Assembly: GCA_963682025.1 (NCBI GenBank)
Contig: OY821520.1
Span: 135,540,738 to 135,604,737 of the forward strand
Direction: 5' to 3'
DNA: 64,000 bases
Source: Cordilura impudica
Lineage: Eukaryota > Arthropoda > Insecta > Diptera > Scathophagidae
Shown here: one piece after another, positions 22,178 through 32,818 of the stretch
Layout of the letters: each line of letters begins with the position of its first letter
How positions within the stretch are numbered: position 1 is the stretch's first letter
Made by a program: the position numbers and the translations under genes
Notes under the pieces: model-generated
Seen by the model: the letters and a program-made list of their open reading frames with translations, nothing else
Databases searched by the model: none
Told to the model about the DNA's origin: nothing

Positions 22178-23765
22178 TCTATACTAATATAATAAAGAGG
22201 TAATGTGTGTTTGTTTGTTTGTTTGTTTGTTTGTAGGGGGTAATCTCCGTAACTAGCCATCTGATCTTCCTGAAATTTTCACAGAGTCTTACTGCGGATA
22301 TGGGAAGTGCTATAGGCTATAATTTTTTTAATATTTTTAGTGGGCGTGGCACCTCCCACACAAAGTAAATTTTTAATATCATATACATATATTGAGTACC
22401 ATGACAGGGAGAGCTTTGCAAATTTGTGTGAGGTCACCTATTGTTAATATTAGTAGCCGCGCCGGAAATGGGCCGGATCGGAGAAGTGGGCGTGGTACCT
22501 CCCATACAAGTAATAATTCAATGTTATATATCTCGAGTACTATGATAGAGAGAGCTTTTAAAATTTGTCTGATGGCACCTATTATTAATGTGAGCAGTCG
22601 GACAAAAAATGGGCACTATTGGACCAATAGGCGTGGCACCTGCCATACAAATAAAATATAAAATGCCATATATCTGGAGTACTGTTATAGTGAGAGTCTT
22701 GGGACTTTGTGTGAGCCCATAAGTTATTTATATGATTAGTTAGACAAAAAATGGGCGTGATCGGAGCAGTGGGCGTGGCACCGCCCGTACAAAGTAAATA
22801 TATGATATCATATAACTGGTGTACTAAAAGAGGGAAGCTTTGGCACTTTGCACGACACCATCAGATCTTAGTATGAGTAGTCAGACAAAAAATTGGCGGG
22901 TTCACACCAATGGGCGTGGAGCTCCCCATGCAAAGTAACTATTAAATGTCAAATATTTGGAGTACTGTAAAAGAGAGAGCTTTGTGGCTTTGCGTGACCC
23001 CATAGGTTCTTTGTGTGATTAGTCGAACAAAAAAATGGGCGTGATAGAAGCAGTGGGCGTAGCACCGCCCATGCAAAGTAGATATCTAATATCATATAAC
23101 TGGGAAAGGCTCGACATTTTGCACGAGTCCCTCAGATATTAATATGAGTAGTACAATAAAAATTGGGCGGGATGGGATAAGTGGGCGTGGCACCTCCTAT
23201 ATCAAAAATATGATGTACTACGAAAGCAACAGTCTTTTGACAAGTACATTAGTTATCAATGTGATTTGTCGTGGAAAATATATTGTCAAAATCAAAAATC
23301 GCGAAAACAAAAAACATATTCAAAAAAAAAGAATTAAAGAGGTAATGTGTTTGTTTGTTTGTAGGAGGTAATCTCCGTAACGACTTATCTGATCTTCCTG
23401 AAATTTTCACTGATTCTTACTGCGGATATCGGAAGTGCTACAGGCTGTATTTGTTTTAATATTTTTAGTGGGCGTGGCACCTCCCATTCAAAGTAAATTT
23501 TTAATATCATATATATAAAGTACTATGATAGAGAGAGCTTTGGAAATTTATCTTAGGTCATCTATTATTAACGTGAGTAGTCAGACAAAAAAATGGGCAG
23601 GATTGGACAAATGCGCATGGTACCCCTATACAAACTTAATATTAAATGTGATATATTTGAATTACTGTGTTAGTGAGAGCCTTGGGACTTGCGTGAGCCT
23701 TTTCGTAACAATTCGGAAGGGAGGGGAGGGGGAGGGTGTAGCGAAGCGCACCGGGTTACATCTAG
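22178..23765 (+). mobile_element. Non-autonomous Helitron inside Transib 1
   Basis: The element starts TCTATACTAATATAATAAAG (TC at 22178) and ends CTAG (23762-23765), inserted between A and T as Helitrons do. A GC-rich hairpin (GGTG..GC-GAA-GC..CACC, 23735-23752) lies about 10 bp before the end. The empty site is visible in Transib copy 2 (near 43263, complement 'attata|catttaataaat'). There is no Rep/Hel coding. The body is a series of units of about 143 bp around GTGGGCGTGGCACC. The 5' end itself is partly repeated at about 23336-23530. Confidence 0.9.
22340..23530 (+). repeat. ~143-bp tandem units inside the Helitron
   Basis: The word GTGGGCGTGG or a close variant occurs at about 22340, 22486, 22628, 22770, 22911, 23054, 23181 and 23469. 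Most spacings are 141-146 bp. Each unit goes on with 'cc.tacaaagtaaat..ta..tcatat', 'gagtact..gatagagagagcttt' and 'gt.agtcagacaaaaaatgggc'. At about 23336-23470 a second copy of the Helitron left end interrupts the series. Confidence 0.8.
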
Positions 23766-24059
23766 TATTTAATAAATCAATCAATACAAACAAAAAATAA
23801 GGCGATTCGTTACCTATTTTTCGTGATATTACACCTGAAATCGCAACAAATTGACTAAAAATTGTGTGTTCTTTTGAAAACCGAAAGTCGGTCAACTTTG
23901 AACGGTTATATCTTCTAAACTAAAAGCGTGATATTATTAAGAGTAGCACATTTGAAATCGTTGAAAAGTTTCCTATAACATGGGTTTATTCAAAACTTCG
24001 TCGGCGCACATGAAAATTTTGATTTTTGCAACCTCGTTTGCTCTACGGGCGCCACTGTG

Positions 24060-24720
24060 TGTCGTCTGTATTTTGTTGGTTCGGTTTCACATATTAAAGT
24101 CCAACAATAGTCTCCCAGCATGCCATTGTCCCAAAATACTTGATAATGTCTTTCAATTTTCATTAAATCTTGGTCAGCACGCTCCCCTTGTTCGTCGCTC
24201 ACCGCACCTAGGTTTTGTAAAAAAAAAAACTAAATGCGAATAAAGAAAATGCATTTTGAGTGACATTCGTGCACTTAATTTGTGAGAATTTTTTAATAAT
24301 TCAGCAACAATTTGTCTCTAGTTTTCGCTCTTATTGTTTCCAAGAAAACTGTCCACGATCCTCTTGAAAGATGTCCAAGCTGCATATTCTTTCTCCAATA
24401 AACATTGTGAGAAATTGTCATCATTCAATAGCTTCCTGATCTTTGATTTTAGCATGTGAAATTTTAGGAATAACCGCTAACAAAAATTTAAGTGCTACAC
24501 CATCTTTGTCCAGAGCCTTGAAAAGTTCTTAAAAAGGCCAAATTTTATATGCAGCCTTGGAAGAAGAATGTCATTTGGATCAATTAATGGTATATTTGAA
24601 ATGTTTTGTTTTCCTGGTGCATACTCAGTTCTTTTGGACTACCGTGTTCTGGCGTAATGAGGACATGTAGCGCAACTATCCTATAGACAAAGGAGACAAC
24701 AATATTTTGTGAATCCTCCT
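24060..24720 (-). pseudogene. Family Z transposon gene, copy f, C-terminal half
   Basis: On the minus strand, from about 24600 down, the frames give LPRLHIKFGLFKNF, VIPKISHAKIKDQE, IRKLLNDDNFSQCLLEKEYAAW, SFKRIVDSFLGNNKSENYRQIV, RMSLKMHFLYSH, and then SDEQGERADQDLMKIERHYQ followed by MLGDYCWTLICETEP. The same order occurs in the element at 27978-32818 (for example LLHIKLGIANNF, NAKIQEGV, FLGKER-like, TESDEQGER). Frames shift several times, including at a poly-A run near 24215-24225. Transib 1 lies directly against its 3' side. Function is unknown; probably a transposase. Confidence 0.7.
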
Positions 24721-26490
24721 TGCATACCAGTCAACAAACCTATTACCTGAACGAGATTAATTTACAGTTATTTGCGATATTCTGTATTATATATACAAAT
24801 TTAAATCACTCATTCTAAGGTCACCACACATTAAAAAGTTTTGGTTTAATTTTGACACTCAACGGTTTTCATTGTAGACTATTTTGGAATTAAATTTAAA
24901 ATTAATACCGAAATAGTTTATACGTTTTTTATAATTTTTTTAATGCTTATTTGGAATAAAAATAACACCAAAATTTTAATTTAATTTTTCCATTTATAAT
25001 AACAATTCCTGGTCGTTTAGATGTAATACCGAAATTGGCATAACAAGTTAGTCTCTCTTTATTTTATTACTTTAAGTTTTATTGTAATGCCTAAGAAGCA
25101 TTAAAATTCTCTCCATAATAATCTTATTCCTTCAAGTTTAAAAACAACACTTCAGAAGGTATTGAAAACATCTGTTTGTAAAAGAAACGCATAAAACAAC
25201 ATGAGCGTGCTTCTTTTGGTTTAGAAATAACACCTGAAAAGATTTAAAACTCCCTCTTTTTTTTAAAATTAATACCGATATCGGTATTAAGGTAATACAT
25301 TTTAAAACCATGTGGTTTAATCGTGTTCAAATAGGTTATTGATACAAAGAAAGAGCACAGGAAAAGTATGAAAATGTATGTGAAAGTGAAATGTTTTGGA
25401 AAATTTTTTATTGTCAAAAGTTGTGAACCAGAAAGTGAGGAGTTCACTCCAAGTGGAATAATAAATTCAAGTAAGTATAAGCTAAGGGCAAGAAATATCT
25501 ATCTTGTGTCTGTCAATATATTAGGGTTATTTTTTATGGCAACGCTCTGGACCGAATTGCCCATATTATTCTTTTTAAATCCATTTAAGCCTAAATCAAA
25601 TATTTTTCTATAAAGCTTTAGTTATAAAAGATCGGGACGATGCAAAATGAATTTGATGAGCTGCAGGAAAATTTAAGGCACGCGTCAAAGAAGTAAACTT
25701 ATTACAGGCCTTCCCCATATTCGTGTTTGATTCTTCATTGGTACTAAATTCTTAAAAAAGTTTAGTAAGCTCGTATTTAATTCACTGTCTTTATCCTTAT
25801 AGATTTTGTTCGATTTTAAGCTTCGCTATGATGAAATAAAACCAAATGAATTATCAATGATTGGCAGAAATTCAAAAATGTTACAGGTGAAGTAGCAAAT
25901 GAGGCATTTTTATTCAGGTATTCGATCTGTATTTTCAACGTTTTTATGTATTCAATATTGAATTTGACATAACATTGGCAAATTTTTTGTATTTTGTGAC
26001 TAACTCATGAGAATATTTATTAGCACCCGATGTTTAATTTAAAAATAAATGAAAATTAGAAAATGTAATGAAATTTTTTTATTTGTTTTCAGAACCAAAA
26101 TTTTACAAAAACGGTGTTAATATTAGCCCTGAATAGGTTAAAGGTAACACCCATATAAGTAATAAGTGTATTGAAAATTACACTTATTCAAGAATACAAT
26201 CCATTCCGGATGGTATTAATCCAATTCTTTTTTATATTTAAAATAATACCATGTTTGGTGTAGAAATAATTCAATAGGTTATTACATTAATGCTTGTTAC
26301 GTATTATTTATATAGTATTGTAGTTTAATTCTAATACCAAACAAGAATACAACGTAATAAATATTAGTATTATATTAATGCCCTAAAGAAGAGAGTAAAT
26401 ATCAAATCTTTCTCACTGTCTCTCTTTATAATAATACTATACTGGAGTAAATTTAATCCTTTTTTGGATTTGTTATATATACACACCGGC
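24721..26490. other. Internally repetitive AT-rich block, no gene
   Basis: Short words such as AATACCG, GGTATTAA and AATAACACC recur in both orientations through about 1.7 kb, suggesting one old non-coding element. A 22-bp perfect palindrome (TTAATACCGATATCGGTATTAA) sits at 25269-25290. No terminal repeats or duplication were established. Confidence 0.45.
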
Positions 26491-26499
26491 TAAGTATTA

Positions 26500-27513
26500 A
26501 AATTAATCTAAAACTTTTTGCTGTGCATAGGTCTTCCACTTATGATTGCTGTATTTGAGTAATGTCAAAATTTCAGTCATTGATTCGTAATTTTTCTTTG
26601 TGTTGATGGCATGAGCAATTGGTTTTTCATTCCCAAGATGCAAAAGAACTGTACTTAGAGCCATCAATAAATAATCTCCATTCAGTTTTGTCATATGGCT
26701 GGTTCACTTTTTGAAGTAATCCATCAACATCAGTACAGTATGCAGCCAATTCCAAGCCTCTATCTCTATAGATTGTTACTTTCATTCCAACTGCAAGATG
26801 TTTCCAGTGCTACATGCATGAAGCTAGTAATTCTGTGTCTTGCTCCGTTAAATGTAACTTGCAAATTATATCACTCAGCTCAGCTTGAGTCACTAAATAG
26901 AGTTAATCATCAGTCCCATACAAACTACCACTGCTGCTGAAAGATGTTTCGGACTCGCTGCTCGTAGCACTGGAAATGACTGGTAATGGATCATTTGGTG
27001 GACGTTGAATTTATTTAGAAACCGATGGGACATTCACGTAAGTAAAATTTTTTCGATTTTTCATATCGAATCCAACAACTTTTGTTAAACAGAAATAACA
27101 TCGGTTTGGTGATTACTTGACTCTCTCCAAAGTACTGGAATTGAAAAATCGAAATAGATCTTCTGGCCATTTGACCACTTGTATAAAACAGTTATGAAAC
27201 TATTGCAAAACATTGTCGGTGTCCACGGTTTGTCCAAGTTTCTGATAGCAAAACCAAAATAAAATATGAATATTTTAATGATTCTGATATTCCATATCCT
27301 TTTTTTTCCAACCAAATATTCACCATATGAAAGTGGGCTTCTGTCAAATTAATAGTTGTGAAATTGCCGTATCAGTATTGACTGTTTTACAGTATTGCCA
27401 GCATGTGATAAAAAATGAACATGACGTGATAGCCCAATTTTTATACCAGGTTCGAATTAAGCGCACCCTTTCTTCGTTTCTGCAGCCGATTTTTTTTAAT
27501 TTGTAGACCAGTG
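26500..27513 (-). pseudogene. Family Z transposon, copy d, 5' end and N-terminal half
   Basis: Reading down from 27513, the end begins CACTGGTCTACAAATTAAAA, with TTA immediately outside (27514-27516). This is the same layout as the full element at 27978-32818. A non-coding leader of about 150 bp shared with 61376-61600 follows. Then come FGFAIRNLDKPWTPTMFCNS (CxxS; one Cys lost), LYKWSNG, PVLWRE, TDCYFC (in another frame), a LVTQAELSDIICKLHLTEQD segment, TEWRLFIDGS (candidate first catalytic Asp) and KPIAHAINTKKNYESM. Stops and frameshifts are scattered. The C-terminal half is absent. Confidence 0.7.
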
Positions 27514-27977
27514 TTATTTACGTAGACAATATTAATGGTAAAATGATCTTGATAAACTTGGACTGCAAGTTATCGAAACCCACAACATTTGATTTTATTA
27601 ATGAAAAACTGAATAAAACATTGAACTGACTAACAAGTGAAAACTCGAATGCAGTTTGCTAAAAAGAGGAGCTATTTTTATGCTTTCGTTTTTATTATTT
27701 TTGCCAATACCAATATCGCTAATAGTTTTATGTTTAAAAATTCTGCCAATTCTTAACAACTGTTTAAAATTACAGAATTTTCCTAAAGAAAATTGAAAAA
27801 GTAATTAACACACTTTTTTTTTTTTCAAAATTTTTTTTTCGTGATTTCTCAATAACTTCTAAATAACACCAAAGCAAAGCAACATCATCAAATTTGAGCT
27901 CTTATTTAACCGTCACTTTTAATAAGACAAAATCACATCTTTTCTTCCATAGAAACAATCTTAAGTTTCAGAAATTA
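27514..27977. other. Short spacer between family Z copies, no gene
   Basis: AT-rich sequence with no ORF or repeat recognised. It lies between the end of copy d (27513) and the left TIR at 27978. Confidence 0.4.
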
Positions 27978-28421
27978 CACTGTGGAACAAATTCAGGTTA
28001 GCAAAAGTTAGGTCGGTTCTGAGAGTGAGGGGTGAAAATAGAGGCTAAATTAGAAGGCCCGTATCGCGGCGTTTGTTTATGTCAGTTCGAATTTTTTTTT
28101 TTAATTGACCTTCGAACTTTGCAGTCAAATGCCGATTGTCAGCATATTGTTTATATGAATTTTTTTGGCTATAACTCGTCGACTAATTGATATTTTTTCA
28201 ATCCGTAAAAGCCAAATTATTGCTAGAGACCTGTGCAACGATTAAAATCTTTTGAAAAATTGATTTAGAAAATTTGTGTGGTTCTTAGGAAGCAAGATAT
28301 TGGAAAAATTATTTTTTTTTCATGCTTTTTGAAAATATTTTCCACAAAACTAAGTATTTTTTGCTTTCTGTTTGATCTATAATATGCTTCTCAGTTTCTT
28401 CAACAAATTTTATTTCAAAAG
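27978..28421. repeat. Left TIR of family Z element b
   Basis: This is complementary to 32458-32818 over nearly its whole length, with blocks such as CATGCTTTTTGAAAATATTT and GATCTATAATATGCTTCTCA in both. An extra segment at about 28045-28140 ('ggctaaattagaaggcccg..') is found only here. Confidence 0.8.
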
Positions 28422-28789
28422 AAAATGGTCTTAGTCGATAATTTGTGTTAAAAATCCCTAAACCATTAAATAAATAGCGATTTAAGTAGAAATAATTAAA
28501 AAGGGAAGTTCCAAGAATTAGGAATACGTAAAACAACTTTTTTGTTTTCAACCACCGCACAGATAGCGATTTTTTTTTATTTCGTACAAGCGAACTAATT
28601 TCAAAAATGAAGATTCAGTTAAGACTCGAAACTCAGCCGAAGCTGATGTCATTGAATTTTCGCTCGGTCGTGATAAAATTCGCTATTAATTTTTTTGGAA
28701 CTTATTTCATTTTGTGAGTGATTTAATTTAAGTGCATCGGTTTCATAAAAATAACGAAAAAAAACATTCTATTATATATATTGTATTAA

Positions 28790-30566
28790 AAATGTCGGAA
28801 CCAAAATGTAAAATGGACCATTTTTGTAATGTTTGTGGACGTTTCATAGCAAGCGATGAAAAATGTGGCAATGCGAGTGATTTTTTTTTGGAAGCCGTAA
28901 TCTATGCCCCTAAAAACTTTGCTTTAATTGCTATTCATTTAATTTAATTTAATTTCAATGGAAAGTGAAAAGAAGAAGGCTATGCATCTTGGTATACCAA
29001 TGATGTGGTTAGACAACAGCCCGCATCGAGAAGAAAATTGCTATGGATGTATCAACTACCATTAAACTTTGAATAGAAGGAAAGCAAAGAATAAAACTTA
29101 TGTAGCAGTGCCAAGTGTCCAATTACCATTACCGCACTCAGAATTCGTTCCAGTACAGACATACCGAAGTATTTTTCTTCAAACAGATATCAGTAATACA
29201 ACCGCCGCTGCTACATCCATGGATTTCTTCTCAGAATACGATCCTGGTGAAGGTACATCCTATGAACCATCGAAGGACCCAATCCTAGTCACTCAAAACC
29301 AATTGGATGAAATTGTTGCAAATTTGTGTTTGACTCAGAAAAAATCAGAACTACTGGCTGCATTTTTGAAAGGAAATAATTTGCTGGCGAAAGGTACCAA
29401 AGTAACAGCAAATCGAAAACGCCAAAAAGAGTTAGAAAAGTTCTTCAATGTGAATGATGCAAAAAATTTCGCTTATTGCAACGATATTGAAAAGTTAATG
29501 GGGACTATAGGGTTAACCTATAAAAAAGATGATTGGCGTTTATTCATCTATATTTCACTAATCAGCTTAAAAGTTGTGCTTTTGCACAAGACAAATAGAA
29601 TGCCTTCTGTTCCGATTCCATATAGCACTGACACTAGTGAAAATTTCGATAATTTGAAACACATTCTGGATGTTGTCAAATATAACGAACACCAGTGGCG
29701 CATTTGCTGCATCTGGTCGTCCAAAATATCCGTGTTTTTTGTGCGATTGGGATTCACGATACGGAGAAGGTATTAAAGTAAGAAACCAGTACAAACTGCA
29801 TAACTGGAATAGTCGCTTTGGACGGAAATGACCTAGAGACGATAGGCTATACGAAAGTCTTGTTCCTGAAATGAATATTTTGTTGCCGTTGCTCCACATT
29901 AAACTTGGGATTGCTAACAATTTTTTTAAATCTATCGCAAAAAGACCAGCAGTATTCAACCGCTTAAAAGACATTTTCCCAATACTAAGTAACGCCAAAA
30001 TTCAGGAAGGGGTTGTTAATGGTCCCGACATACGGAAACTGATGAGTCGTCGATATTTTGACCAAGTTCTGATAGACCGAGAATTAAATACATGGCTCGT
30101 ATTGAAAGCAGTCATTAAAGGACTTTTGGGTAAAGAACGCAAAGACAACTACAGGCAATCTTTTGCAAACATGTTGGCAGCTTTCGATGAAATTTGGGTT
30201 AGTATGTCGTACAAAATTCATCTCTTGCATCAGCATCCTGATCAACTCGCTCAACAGCTGCCAACTGAATCTGATGAGCAAGGCGAACGTTATCGCCAAA
30301 CTGCGCTTCCATTTGAAATAAGGTAACTATAGAGTGTGCATATTTCGAATTCCTAGATTTTTCTAATATCTTTGTCAGAGTGCACAATTTAAACATGTTA
30401 AAAACACCTTTCAAGAAGAGGAAGACGAGGAAAAAGAAGAAGGGGAAGACAAAGATGAAATTCCCGAATATCTGTTGGACGAAATTATCGACCTTTCTGA
30501 TGATGATGGCGATGACCAAGATATTAAAGAGAGCAGCCTGCTAAGTGGCAACTGGCCAAATCATTA
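28790..30566 (+). pseudogene. Family Z transposase-like gene, copy b
   Basis: Start ATG about 28791 (MSEPKCKMDHFCNVCGRF, first CxxC). After a gap the frame 29069-29776 carries VTQNQLDEIVANLCLT, FAYCNDIEKL and DDWRLFIYIS. Here the expected Asp of WRLFID is Tyr (29549-29551). A frame slip near 29705 leads to PCFLCDWDSRYGEG and WNSRFGRK, then a stop. The frame 29871-30326 holds LLPLLHIKLGIANNFFK, NAKIQEGVV and TESDEQGERYRQ. A last acidic segment (about 30413-30566: EEEDEEKEE.. LSDDDGDDQ..) ends the gene. The role is probably transposition of the surrounding element, inferred from TIRs, copy number and the WRLFID strand. The copy is inactive. Confidence 0.75.
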
Positions 30567-32457
30567 ATTTAATTTATTTAATTTTTTTACTTAAAACTTT
30601 TCATAACTAACATTTCAAAAATATATTTTTTCCATATTTTTATAATTTCTTTTTCAATGTTTCTTCAAAACCAACACTGAACAAAATTGGTACATAAAAA
30701 TTGAGAAGTAAATTAATATTAAGCTGGAAAATGCTAGTTTTGTATTATGATTGTTTTCTTTGTGATGTTTTCCAATTTTACTCGATAATTTTTTTTGCAT
30801 ATTAAAAAAAAAAAAAAAAAGAAATAAAAATTCAAACACTGTCGTTGTTAAAAGTTTTTTTTACTTGATTTTTTATTTCTTATTTTTAATCTAGTTAATA
30901 TAGTTTCTGTCTGTTGTCAATTTTTTTTTATTTGTCAAATTTGGAAAGGAAATATATTGTTCATTAGTGTAACATTTTCAAAGAGTGAACACCAAGTGAA
31001 TAATTAGTGGAGAATAAATAATTTTACTAAGCGAATATTGCCAAAAGAAAAATTAATTGTTTTTGGTGTAAATTTTTTTCTTTATGATAAATATTCATAA
31101 ATTTTATGAAAATAATAATAAGAAAGAGGAAGGCCATGGTAATTATATACATATGTGATAATTTATTTTTTTTTTGTTACGAACAACTTTCTTACAATTT
31201 TTTTTTTATATTAAAATAGGATTACTTGTGTGTGTCCTATATATTCTTTTTGAGTAGCCAAAAGGCTGACACAAAAATAAAATCATTTCCGACTTCTAAA
31301 ATTTGGTGCCTTCAAGATAACAAGAATATATCACTAAAGTTAATTTTCCACAACACAAATATCAAGATTAACAAGGACATTACAAGATATTCTATTTGCA
31401 TAGTAAAATATTCGTTAGAATTCACGCAATTCTGAAAATAAAATTACAAGGGACTATTGAGTCTTAACGGGAAATCGATATATAAACTTAAATTTTATAA
31501 CTTTTATTTATTTTTATTTTTTTTTGCTTAAAGTTCAATTATTTTTGCTTTTATTTATTTAAATCTAAAATCTAATTCTTGTAACTTAATCATCAAAATA
31601 ATCTAATTAATAATTTACAATTTATTTATTTCATTACATAACTTCAAATTAATTCATAATTTTATTTTAAATTTTATTATTTCACATACACAAAATTTGA
31701 AATTTAATATTTAATTTAAAGTTTAACAGTAACAACATCCTCTACGTCTACCGGCGCCTGCAGATAACTTTGGATAAAAAGTAAGTTACATTAAATTTGT
31801 ATATGGTTAATTTTCAAATTTTTATTACACAAAAAAGGAAAAAGAAGGGGGGGGGGGAACACATACATATATAAATTCCCTCCCAATAAAATGTCTGAAA
31901 TGTTTTTTTATTAAATTGAGAGGATTTTGACACGTAAAATTTATCATAATAAAATAGACATTTAAAATAAATTTTGACATTAAAAACGTCAAACATTATT
32001 TTTGCAAATTTCAATTTATAATTACTTTGAGCTTTTCTTTTCTTATCAAATGAATTAAATATTTGAATATAATGTGCTAAATTAAAAAGGTGACCATTCT
32101 CATTGTTAAAATTATATTTTTTTTTAACTTCAAATAATTTGATAATAATTTTTTTTTATGACAATTTTATAATTTACATTCATTACTATAGATTAAATTT
32201 AGATTTTTTTTATTTTATTAATTTGTGAAATGAAGATTTTCCATATGAAACTATAAATTTTTGTGTAATTATTACGAAAGGTGAAGTTATTTGATTTGAT
32301 ACTCTGCTACCTAAATTAAGTTCTCATGTAACGTATAAATATTTCCGATGGGGCAAGAACACACACTCAGCCCTGATCACGGCCGGTTCCTATAGGTAGC
32401 CCTGCCCCAAAAGGAATTATACCAGTTCGCCTTTTCTTTTTAGAAAATTCGTAACAT

Positions 32458-32818
32458 CTTTTGAAATGAAATTTATTAAAGAAACTGAGAAGCATATTAT
32501 AGATCAAACAGAAAGCAAAAAAGACTTAGTTTTGTGGAAAATATTTTCAAAAAGCATGAAAAAATAATAATTTTTCCAACATTTTGCTTCATAAGCACCA
32601 CAAAAATTTTCGAAACCAATTTTTTAAAAAATTTTAATTTTTGCAAAGGTCTCTAACAATAATTTGGCGTTTACGGATTGAAAAAATATCAATTAGTCGA
32701 CGAGCTATAGCAAAAAAACCATATAAACAATATGCTGAAAATCGGCATTTGATTCTATTTTCACCCCTCACTCTCAGAATCGACCTAACTTTTGCTAACC
32801 TGAATTTGTTCCACAGTG
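32458..32818. repeat. Right TIR of family Z element b
   Basis: The inverted partner of 27978-28421, ending CCACAGTG at 32818 and followed by TTA. A second copy of this TIR in the same orientation is at 39747-40099, where the end reads CCACATTG. Confidence 0.8.

Larger units (their letters stand above)
19260..24059 (-). mobile_element. Transib DNA transposon, copy 1 (contains a Helitron)
   Basis: The terminal inverted repeats are CACAGTGGCGCC at 19260 and its complement ending at 24059. The flanks are CGTCG (19255-19259) and TGTCG (24060-24064), a 5-bp duplication with one mismatch. Transib elements are known to duplicate 5 bp with a preference for CGNCG-like sites. Without the Helitron at 22178-23765 the element is 3212 bp, almost the size of copy 2 (3246 bp). 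Each end has CACAGTG, a spacer (22 bp at 19267-19288, 23 bp at 24030-24052) and GCAAAAATC, as in V(D)J recombination signals. The transposase gene is on the minus strand and is broken. Confidence 0.9.
27978..32818 (+). mobile_element. Family Z TIR transposon, most complete copy (b)
   Basis: The left end is CACTGTGGAACAAATTCAGG at 27978 and the right end is its complement finishing at 32818. Both are flanked by TTA (27975-27977 and 32819-32821), a probable 3-bp target duplication. The TIRs are long: about 440 bp on the left (to about 28421) and about 361 bp on the right (from 32458). The left arm has about 100 bp extra at 28045-28140. CACTG termini with 3-bp duplications suit CMC-type (CACTA-like) elements, while TTA sites also occur with PIF/Harbinger, so the superfamily is open. 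A broken plus-strand gene lies at 28790-30566. Between 30744 and 32457 is 1.7 kb of non-coding DNA absent from the duplicate copy at 39743. Confidence 0.8.

Noticed and set aside
29567..29998. 143-codon minus-strand frame
   Set aside because: Antisense of the family Z coding region, with no recognisable motif.
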